Source: JAFARZ01 sp035651595 (lineage in GTDB: Bacteria; Actinomycetota; Actinomycetes; Streptosporangiales; Streptosporangiaceae). Taken from it: a DNA stretch of 13,014 bases. The notes below the pieces were generated by a model. That model had not been told where the DNA came from. It saw nothing but the letters and a program-made list of their open reading frames with translations, and did not search any database. This document shows, in pieces, positions 6,646 through 12,457 of this stretch. The stretch is taken from the NCBI GenBank assembly GCA_035651595.1, contig DASRFJ010000247.1, forward strand, positions 1-13,014, read 5' to 3'. The translations under genes were made by a program, and so were the position numbers. Every line of letters begins with the position of its first letter. The stretch's first letter is position 1.

Positions 6646-6654
6646 GGCCGGACC

Positions 6655-8136
6655 ATGGCGATGGCCACGCTAGGTATCGACCTTGGCAGCACCAGCACGA
6701 AGGTGGTGCTCGCGGACCCGGCAGGAGGCGTGCTCGCCCAGGCTTCGGCACCCGTCGAGCTGTCGTCGCGGCATCCCGGCTGGGCCGAGGCCGACCCAGC
6801 CGCGTGGTGGCGCAACGTCTGTTCTCTGGTACCTGAAGTGCTCGCCGGGGTCTCCCCGGCGGAGGTGGCCGCGGTCGCCTGTACCGGCATGGTGCCGGCC
6901 GTGGTCGCGGTGGACAAGTCGGCGGCCCCTCTGCGCCCCGCGATTTTGCAGAACGACGCTCGTGCGACGGCCGAGATCGCGGAACTCGCCGCCGCGCTGC
7001 CGGACGTGGATTTCACGGCCGTCACCGGAGCAGCGCTCACCCAGCAGTCGGTCGCGCCGACGCTGCGCTGGCTTGCGCGGCACGAGCCGTCGGTCTGGGC
7101 GGACACGGTGTCCGTGCTCGGCTCCTACGACTGGCTGGCCGCCGCGCTGGGCGCGCCGCCGCGGGTGGAGCGCAACTGGGCGCTGGAGAGCGGCCTGTAC
7201 GCGCTGTCCGACGGGTCGCTGTTCGCGCCGCTGCTGTCGGCGGCCGGTATCGACCCGGCGGTGCTCCCGGCGGTGTCGGCGCCGGGGACCGTTGTCGGCG
7301 AGGTGTCCGCCGAGGCGGCCGCGCAGACCGGCCTGGCAGCGGGGACCCCGATCGTGACCGGCGGCGCGGACCATGTGCTGAGCGCGTACGCGGCGGGGCT
7401 GGCGGAGCCCGGTGACTGGCTGGTCAAGCTCGGCGGCGCGGGCGACATCCTGGCGGTGACCGCGGCGCCGCTGATCGACCCGCGGCTCTACCTGGACGCG
7501 CATCCGCGGGACGGCCTCTGGCTGCCGAACGGCTGCATGGCAACCAGCGGCAGCCTGATCCGCTGGTTCGCCTCGGTCAGCGGCGGGGCCTCGGTTCCTG
7601 TTCTGGAAACCGAGGCGGTCGCCGCCGAACCGGCCTCGCTGATCTGCCTGCCGTACTTCCTCGGCGAGAAGTCGCCGCTGCACGATCCGGACCTGCGCGG
7701 CGCGTTTCTCGGCCTGCACCTCGGCCACACCCGCGGCGACCTGTACCGGGCGATCCTTGAGGCGATCGGCTACGGGTTCCGGCAGCACGCCGAGATCCTC
7801 ACCGAGCGCGGCGTCCGGCTGCGCGCCGCCGCCCGGCTCAGCAACGGCGGCAGCAAGTCGCTGGTGTGGAAGCAGATCCTCGCCGACGTGATCGGCGTGC
7901 CGCTGGAGCCCGTGCTCGACCACCCCGGCGCCGCGCTCGGCGCGGCGCTCGCCGCGGCGGTCGGTGCCGGGCTGCTGGCGGACTGGGCCGCGGCTTCGCC
8001 CCTGGTGACGATCGGCGACCCGGTCGAACCGGACCCGGCGCTGACCGCCCGGTACGCCGAGGGGTACCAGATCTACCGCGACGCCGGCGCCGCGCTGACC
8101 GCCGTCTCCCACCGTCTCGCCTGGAGGAATCTCTGA
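6655..8136 (+). CDS. FGGY-family carbohydrate kinase
   Basis: An ATP-dependent sugar or polyol kinase of the FGGY family (xylulokinase-like), cytosolic, 493 residues, the usual length. The N-terminal FGGY domain begins GIDLGSTSTKVVLAD (7-21, phosphate-1 loop). The linker region holds TGGADH (235-240), with D239 as probable catalytic base. The C-terminal domain has YFLGEKSPLHDPDLRGAFLG (334-353) and the adenosine-binding NGGSKS (397-402). Where xylulokinases usually have a tryptophan before ND, this protein has ILQNDAR (97-103), and TGM (77-79) stands near the usual substrate loop, so the substrate is probably not D-xylulose. It starts 10 nt after the BtpA stop; a second ATG at 6661 is possible. 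The gene is coupled to the dehydrogenase by a TGATG overlap. The phosphorylated product is a natural candidate for the DeoR inducer. Confidence 0.94.
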   Translation: MAMATLGIDLGSTSTKVVLADPAGGVLAQASAPVELSSRHPGWAEADPAAWWRNVCSLVPEVLAGVSPAEVAAVACTGMVPAVVAVDKSAAPLRPAILQNDARATAEIAELAAALPDVDFTAVTGAALTQQSVAPTLRWLARHEPSVWADTVSVLGSYDWLAAALGAPPRVERNWALESGLYALSDGSLFAPLLSAAGIDPAVLPAVSAPGTVVGEVSAEAAAQTGLAAGTPIVTGGADHVLSAYAAGLAEPGDWLVKLGGAGDILAVTAAPLIDPRLYLDAHPRDGLWLPNGCMATSGSLIRWFASVSGGASVPVLETEAVAAEPASLICLPYFLGEKSPLHDPDLRGAFLGLHLGHTRGDLYRAILEAIGYGFRQHAEILTERGVRLRAAARLSNGGSKSLVWKQILADVIGVPLEPVLDHPGAALGAALAAAVGAGLLADWAAASPLVTIGDPVEPDPALTARYAEGYQIYRDAGAALTAVSHRLAWRNL

Positions 8137-8903
8137 TGAGCGCTGTCGCCCCTGTCGCCGTTGTCACCGGGGCCGGATCCGGCATCGGCCGGGCGATCGC
8201 CACCGAACTCGCCCGGCGGGAGTTCACCGTCGTCGCGACGGACATGGACCTCGCCGCCGCCCAGGAGACCGCCGCCGGCTACGGCGGCAAGGCACTCCGG
8301 CTGGACGTCACCGACCCGGAGCAGGCCACGGCCGTCGCCGAGCAGGTGGCGGCAGACCACGGCGGGTTCGGCGTCTGGGTCTCCAACGCCGGCATCTCCA
8401 AGATGCAGGGGTTCCTCGACATCAGCGCGGCCAACCTGCGGCGGACGTTGGCGGTGAACCTGGAAGGGATCTTCTACTGCGGGCAGGCCGCGGCCCGCGT
8501 CATGATCGCGCGCGGCATCCGGGGGACGATCGTCAACCTCGCCTCGATGGCCGGCAAGCAGGGCCGCGTGCCCTACCTGGCCGACTACGTGGCATCCAAG
8601 TTCGGCGTCGTCGGCCTCACCCAGGCGATGGCGTTCGAACTTGCCCCGCACGGGATCACCGTGAACTCGGTATGCCCAGGCTACGTGGCCACGCCGATGC
8701 AGGACCGCGAGCTCGGCTGGGAGGCCGGCCTGCGCGGCGTGTCGCCCGAGGTGGTCAGGCAGCTGTGGATCGACGACACCCCCCTCGGCCGCCTGGAGAC
8801 CCCAGCAGACGTGGCGCGCGGTGTCGCGTTTCTGGCCGGGCCCGATGCCCGGTTCATCACCGGTGAGGCGCTCGCCGTCAACGGCGGCGCGTTCATGGAC
8901 TAA
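8136..8903 (+). CDS. Classical short-chain dehydrogenase/reductase, NAD-preferring
   Basis: A 255-residue classical SDR, cytosolic oxidoreductase with a Rossmann fold. Cofactor motif TGAGSGIG (11-18), structural SNAG (83-86), and catalytic N109, S137, Y151 and K155 (YVASK, 151-155) are all present. D36 at the end of the second strand (VVATDMD) indicates NAD(H) rather than NADP(H). The C-terminal ITGEALAVNGGAFMD is typical of the family. The ATG overlaps the kinase stop (TGATG) and has GGAGG 8 nt upstream. Within the operon it probably oxidises a polyol or hydroxyl group of the imported substrate, or acts on an aldehyde or ketone product. The substrate cannot be read from the sequence. Confidence 0.94.
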   Translation: MSAVAPVAVVTGAGSGIGRAIATELARREFTVVATDMDLAAAQETAAGYGGKALRLDVTDPEQATAVAEQVAADHGGFGVWVSNAGISKMQGFLDISAANLRRTLAVNLEGIFYCGQAAARVMIARGIRGTIVNLASMAGKQGRVPYLADYVASKFGVVGLTQAMAFELAPHGITVNSVCPGYVATPMQDRELGWEAGLRGVSPEVVRQLWIDDTPLGRLETPADVARGVAFLAGPDARFITGEALAVNGGAFMD

Positions 8904-8913
8904 GGACCCGCAC

Positions 8914-10386
8914 ATGGATATCGCTGAAGCAGGGACAGCTTCACCGGTCAGCGCGGAGGCTGACCTCGCCCAGTTCGGCTACCGGCAGCAACTGCACCGG
9001 TCGATCGGTTCGTACACGTCATTCGCGCTCGCGTTCTCCATGATCTCGGTCACGACGACGGTCTTCACCCTGTTCGCGCAGCCGTTCCAGGCGATTGGCG
9101 GCGTGGGCATCTGGCTGTGGCTCCCGGTCGGCGCCGGGGTGCTGCTGATCACACTCGTGTACGGCCACCTCGCCGCCCGGCTGCCGGTCACCGGCTACGC
9201 CTACCAGTGGGCGAGCCGCATCGTGTCGCCGCATTACGGCTGGTTCACCGGCTGGAACGCGATGCTGTGCACGCTGGTCGGCTCCGCCGGCATCGCGGTG
9301 TCGCTTGCCTCGGTGTTCGCGCCCGACCTGTGGTCGAACCCGTCGCACTGGGACGTCGCGCTGCTCGCGGTCATCGCCATCATCGTCGCGGTCACGATCA
9401 ACGTGCTGAGCATTCGCGTAGCGGCGCGGGTCAACAACGCCGGCGCCACGGCGGAGTTGTTCGGCACGCTGGGCTTCACGCTCGCGCTCGGCATCGGCCT
9501 GTTCTTCTTCCACCACATCCAAGGCCCGCATGTGCTGGTACAGCACGGGTCGAGCAACGGCAGCGGGATCGGGTTCGACACGATCGGGCTGGCGCTGCTG
9601 CTGCCGATCTGGACGCTGGCCGGCTGGGAGGGCTCGGCCGACCTGGCCGAGGAGACTAACGACCCGCGCCGGGTGGCGCCGCGCGCGATGCTCCGCGCCG
9701 TGGCGATCTCCGGCGCCGTGGCGTTCGTGGTTTACGCGGTGTTCGCGATGGCGATCAGCGGTCCGATCGGGCACACCGTGAACAGCACGTCGGCCAACCC
9801 GATGGTGGCGATCTACTCCGGGCACTTCGGCGGGTTCGCGTCCGACCTGCTCCAGATCGTCGCGTTCATCGCGATGCTGTCCTGCCTGCTGGCGAACATC
9901 ACGTGCGCCACCCGGACCTCGTTCTCGCTGGCCCGGGACCGGATGCTGCCCTTCTCCGGCGTGTGGAGCAACGTCAACGAGAAGACCGCGACCCCGATCT
10001 ACACGATCATCGCGGTGGGCATCTTCGCGATCACCATCAACCTGCTGTCCGGCGGCTTCGTCACCAACGTGCTCGCGGTCGTTAACGTGGCGCTGTATCT
10101 CACGTACGGGTCCACGTGCCTGGCGGTGCTGATCGCGCTCCGGCGGGGCAGCATCCCGGATGCGCCGCCCGGCTACTTCGGGCTCGGTCGCTGGCTTGTC
10201 CCGGTGACCGTCACCTGCCTGCTGTTCTCCGTCGCTGTCATCGTGTTCATGATCGGCCCGGCGTCCAGCCACGTGGTGCTCGCCTACGCGGGCGGCTTCC
10301 AGGTGGCGGGCCTGATCTGGTACCTGACCGTCCTGCGCGGCCGCCTGCGCCGCCAGGAGGCAGGCCCGCACCGCGCCGCCGCTTAG
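8914..10386 (+). CDS. APC-superfamily permease (amino acid/choline-type transporter)
   Basis: A cytoplasmic-membrane secondary transporter of 490 residues with about 12 hydrophobic segments between residues 32 and 472. It resembles the ACT subgroup (GABA permease type) of the APC superfamily: RSIGSYTSFALAFSMISV (29-46) in the first helix, LPVTGYAYQWASRIVSP (90-106), and GWEGSADLAEETNDPRRVAP (237-256) before helix 7. The ATG at 8914 follows AAGGA by 7 nt and lies 10 nt after the SDR stop. It is the only transporter in the operon, so it presumably brings in the pathway substrate. This family usually carries amino acids, amines or related zwitterions rather than plain sugars, which hints at an amino-sugar, glycosylamine or amine-containing polyol. 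The exact substrate is unknown. Confidence 0.92.
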   Translation: MDIAEAGTASPVSAEADLAQFGYRQQLHRSIGSYTSFALAFSMISVTTTVFTLFAQPFQAIGGVGIWLWLPVGAGVLLITLVYGHLAARLPVTGYAYQWASRIVSPHYGWFTGWNAMLCTLVGSAGIAVSLASVFAPDLWSNPSHWDVALLAVIAIIVAVTINVLSIRVAARVNNAGATAELFGTLGFTLALGIGLFFFHHIQGPHVLVQHGSSNGSGIGFDTIGLALLLPIWTLAGWEGSADLAEETNDPRRVAPRAMLRAVAISGAVAFVVYAVFAMAISGPIGHTVNSTSANPMVAIYSGHFGGFASDLLQIVAFIAMLSCLLANITCATRTSFSLARDRMLPFSGVWSNVNEKTATPIYTIIAVGIFAITINLLSGGFVTNVLAVVNVALYLTYGSTCLAVLIALRRGSIPDAPPGYFGLGRWLVPVTVTCLLFSVAVIVFMIGPASSHVVLAYAGGFQVAGLIWYLTVLRGRLRRQEAGPHRAAA

Positions 10387-10564
10387 GTTTTGAAGATCGT
10401 TCGACGGCTTGGTGTGCCAGGCGACCTTGGCGGTCAATTCGTGGCAATTTCGGATCCGATTGTCCTCGCCGTGTCGCGCGCCCCGTTGTGCGAGCTGCCC
10501 GAAGTGCCCGGTTATGCCGGTTACGTTCGGCGATAGCCCCTGGCATGCAAGGACGGTCGAAATT
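10387..10564. other. Gene-free stretch after the permease gene
   Basis: This is part of a 342-nt gap (10387-10728) between convergent genes. The sequence is less GC-rich than its surroundings and I see no convincing coding frame, RNA gene or known repeat. The short reading at 10409-10600 has no family features. The gap's remaining content is two hairpins (10565-10639) and a short tail before the TetR stop. It may be the decayed remains of an insertion, but nothing identifiable is left. Confidence 0.5.
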
Positions 10565-10611
10565 ATTGCGGACAGTTACCCCCCCGATCCGGGGGGGTAA
10601 CTGTCCGCAAT
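10565..10611. terminator. Perfect 21-bp-arm hairpin, probable two-way terminator
   Basis: The 47 nt form an inverted repeat with perfect 21-bp arms around the loop GATCC. Each arm is a 14-base sequence beginning ATTGCGGACAGTTA, followed by seven C residues on the left and seven G residues on the right. It lies between the convergent permease and TetR genes, where a two-way intrinsic terminator is expected, and actinomycete terminators often lack U-tracts. The arms are unusually long and perfect, so a palindromic mobile-element remnant is an alternative. Confidence 0.7.
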
Positions 10612-10613
10612 GA

Positions 10614-10639
10614 TCTGGCGCGCCCGCGGACGCGCCAGA
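10614..10639. terminator. Second hairpin with 9-bp arms, probable terminator partner
   Basis: TCTGGCGCG (10614-10622) and CGCGCCAGA (10631-10639) are perfectly complementary around an 8-nt loop, only 2 nt after the longer hairpin. The stem is very GC-rich and symmetric, so it could stop transcription from either side. With no U-tract it would be an actinomycete-style stem-only terminator. Confidence 0.55.
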
Positions 10640-10728
10640 AATGTGGCTTGTGTCCGTTTCTCCGGCGAGGTTCGGGCGGCGATGGCGATGAGACCCAGCG
10701 GCACCGAGATCCAGGCCGCACCAAGCCG

Positions 10729-11550
10729 TCAGACAATCTTGCCCAGCCGGGCGGCGATGCCGTCGAGCAGGCAGGCGAGGCCGAACTCGAACCTTTCGTC
10801 CCTCGTCTCCGGCGAGTCCGGGTCGATGTCGTCCTCGACGAACCGCGCGAGGTGCGGGTACCGGTCCGACTCGGTGAGCCGCCGCGCGAACTCGTCCCGC
10901 ACCGCGGTGATCTCCTCCTCTGTCATGCCGGCCATTGCCTGCTCGGTCTCTCGCTGAAACTGGATCTCCTTGATCTCGCGGAGCACCGCCCCCAGCACGT
11001 AGGTCCCGATCGCCATCGTGACTTTGACGACCGTCATGGTGTCCACGCCGAGCGGGTCGAGCGACGCGAACATCCGCTCAGCGTTCTGTGCGTCGTTCGG
11101 CCCGCTCGGCGGCCGGAACCCCTTGAAGTCGACGACCCACGGATGCCGCAGCATGACGGCCCTGGTGGAGTGCGCGAAGTTACTCAGGTCGGCTCGCCAG
11201 TCGCCGGACGGCTCGGGCACCGCGATCTCCGCCTCGAACGCCTCCAGCATCAGGTCGTGCAGTTCCTCTTTCGAAGCCACGTACCAGTACAGCGACATCA
11301 CGCCGACGTTAAGCTCCCGGGCGATCCGGCGCATGCTGATCGCGTCCACGCCCTCGGCGTCCGCGATCGTGATCGCGGTCGCGACGATCTCGTCCCTGGT
11401 CAGACCCTGAGCGCGGCGGGGCACCTGGTGACCGTGTTCCCGGTGCCGGCTGACGTGCGCGTGGATGCGCTGCTCGCGCTCGCGCTCACGCCGCTCCCGT
11501 GCGCTGAGCCGGAACGGCGGAAGTACCGCCCAGGGATCCTCGTCGGCCAT
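10729..11550 (-). CDS. TetR/AcrR-family regulator with TetR-type C-terminal domain
   Basis: A drug-responsive repressor, 273 residues. The helix-turn-helix DNA-binding domain spans about residues 50-96: LTRDEIVATAITIADAEG (50-67), then SMRRIARELNVGVMSLYWYV (72-91), then ASKEELHDLM. The remainder resembles the tetracycline-repressor C-terminal ligand-binding domain (PF02909 type). Before the DNA-binding domain there is an unusual 49-residue extension with a run of Arg/Glu (residues 18-28) and His/Arg (29-47), probably a basic helix. The ATG at 11550 has GAGGAG 6 nt upstream, so the extension appears genuine. The gene is divergent from the ABC exporter genes, and the shared region carries three palindromes that fit its operator. 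It most likely represses the exporter and itself until a toxic ligand binds. Confidence 0.94.
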   Translation of the reverse strand: MADEDPWAVLPPFRLSARERREREREQRIHAHVSRHREHGHQVPRRAQGLTRDEIVATAITIADAEGVDAISMRRIARELNVGVMSLYWYVASKEELHDLMLEAFEAEIAVPEPSGDWRADLSNFAHSTRAVMLRHPWVVDFKGFRPPSGPNDAQNAERMFASLDPLGVDTMTVVKVTMAIGTYVLGAVLREIKEIQFQRETEQAMAGMTEEEITAVRDEFARRLTESDRYPHLARFVEDDIDPDSPETRDERFEFGLACLLDGIAARLGKIV

Positions 11551-11601
11551 GGCCCGCTCCTCGTGCCGGGAAACATCGCTACCGGAAAAGCCGGTTGCGC
11601 C

Positions 11602-11616
11602 TCGTACAGCGTACTG
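11602..11616. promoter_or_regulatory. Operator-like palindrome 1 (degenerate)
   Basis: TCGTACAGCGTACTG matches TCGTAC-N3-GTACGA, with a perfect left half and four of six bases in the right half. It is nearest the TetR gene and probably controls that direction. Confidence 0.6.
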
Positions 11617-11619
11617 CTA

Positions 11620-11634
11620 TCGTACATCGTACGA
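11620..11634. promoter_or_regulatory. Operator-like palindrome 2 (perfect)
   Basis: TCGTACATCGTACGA is a perfect TCGTAC-N3-GTACGA palindrome and starts 18 bp after site 1. It is centrally placed between the divergent genes and is a likely TetR-family binding site. Confidence 0.75.
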
Positions 11635-11636
11635 AC

Positions 11637-11651
11637 TCGTACAATGTACGA
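11637..11651. promoter_or_regulatory. Operator-like palindrome 3 overlapping the exporter -10 box
   Basis: TCGTACAATGTACGA is again perfect and extends to a 17-bp palindrome, CTCGTACAATGTACGAG (11636-11652). It starts 17 bp after site 2. It contains TACAAT (11640-11645), a good -10 box for the exporter genes, though no clear -35 box is seen. Binding here would block RNA polymerase directly. A further half-site GTACGA... is seen as CGTACGAC near 11656-11663. Confidence 0.75.
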
Positions 11652-11678
11652 GGTGCGTACGACAGACGGGGAGGCTCG

Positions 11679-12449
11679 GTGAACGACATCCCGGCCATCG
11701 CGGCCGAAGGGCTGATCAAGAAATACGGCAGGACAACCGCGCTCGACGGCTTCGACCTGACGGTCCCGCAGGGCACCGTCTACGGCCTGCTCGGGCCGAA
11801 CGGCGCGGGCAAGACCACCTCGGTACGCGTGTTCGCCACGCTCCTGCGCCCGGACGGGGGCCGGGCGCGGGTGCTCGGGCACGACGTGCTCAAGCAGGCC
11901 GCCGACGTACGCAAGACGATCGGGCTGACCGGCCAGTACGCGGCGCTGGACGAGTACCTCACCGGCCGCGCCAACCTGGTCATGATCGGCCAGCTCAGCA
12001 GGCTGACCCTGGACGCCGCCCGGCGCCGGGCCGACGAACTGCTCGAGCGGTTCGACCTGACCGAGGCCGCGAACCGCCCGGTCAAGACCTATTCCGGCGG
12101 CATGCGGCGGCGGCTGGACCTGTCCGCGAGCCTGATCGGCCAGCCGCAGGTGCTGTTCCTCGACGAGCCGACGACCGGCCTCGACCCCAACGCCCGCGCG
12201 ATGATGTGGGACATCGTCCGCGGCCTGGCGGCGGACGGCACCACCGTGCTGCTCACCACGCAGTACCTGGACGAGGCCGAGCAGCTGGCCGGCCGGATCG
12301 CGATCCTGCACGAGGGCCGGATCATCGTCGACGGCACCCTGGCCGAGCTCAAGCAACTGCTGCCGCCCGCCACCGTCGAATACGTGGAGAAGCAGCCCTC
12401 CCTCGAAGACGTCTTCTTCGCGATCGTCGGCGACACCGCCGGAGAGTAG
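11679..12449 (+). CDS. DrrA-like ABC exporter ATPase, short C-terminus
   Basis: The ATP-binding subunit of an ABC-2 drug exporter of the DrrAB (daunorubicin resistance) type, acting on the inner face of the membrane. Motifs are Walker A GPNGAGKTT (39-47), Q-loop Q86, signature YSGGM (138-142), Walker B VLFLDEPTTGLD (158-169), and TTQYLDEAEQLA (193-204), where Q195 replaces the H-loop histidine as is usual in DrrA proteins. The GTG at 11679 has GGGGAGG just upstream; earlier in-frame codons would lie inside the operators. At 256 residues it is shorter than typical DrrA (about 310-330). The family-ending motif PSLEDVFFAIVGD (240-252) comes soon after the ATPase core, so most of the usual C-terminal domain is missing. 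The permease follows after 8 nt. Confidence 0.94.
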   Translation: MNDIPAIAAEGLIKKYGRTTALDGFDLTVPQGTVYGLLGPNGAGKTTSVRVFATLLRPDGGRARVLGHDVLKQAADVRKTIGLTGQYAALDEYLTGRANLVMIGQLSRLTLDAARRRADELLERFDLTEAANRPVKTYSGGMRRRLDLSASLIGQPQVLFLDEPTTGLDPNARAMMWDIVRGLAADGTTVLLTTQYLDEAEQLAGRIAILHEGRIIVDGTLAELKQLLPPATVEYVEKQPSLEDVFFAIVGDTAGE

Positions 12450-12457
12450 GACCGACC

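Noticed and set aside
6670..8112. 480-residue minus-strand open frame opposite the FGGY kinase
   Set aside because: It mirrors the kinase gene, has biased composition and no recognisable motifs, while the plus-strand kinase has all its active-site motifs.
9019..10437. 472-residue minus-strand open frame opposite the permease gene
   Set aside because: Its product is an Arg/His/Asp-rich low-complexity chain with no family features. It is the usual high-GC shadow of the well-supported APC permease.
10409..10600. 63-residue plus-strand frame in the gap after the permease
   Set aside because: It ends inside the long hairpin, has no clear ribosome-binding site and no recognisable features.
11581..11595. 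Small hairpin ACCGG-AAAAG-CCGGT in the tetR leader
   Set aside because: Arms are only 5 bp and such stems occur by chance in GC-rich DNA; there is no sign of a riboswitch or attenuator.
11602..11662. Repeated GTAC motifs as a possible CRISPR or iteron origin
   Set aside because: Units are only 15 bp palindromes with 2-3 bp between them, located between a TetR gene and its exporter target; operators explain them fully.
11400..12356. 318-residue minus-strand frame across the exporter ATPase and tetR operators
   Set aside because: It runs through the promoter palindromes and opposite Walker motifs; composition is low-complexity. It is a shadow frame.
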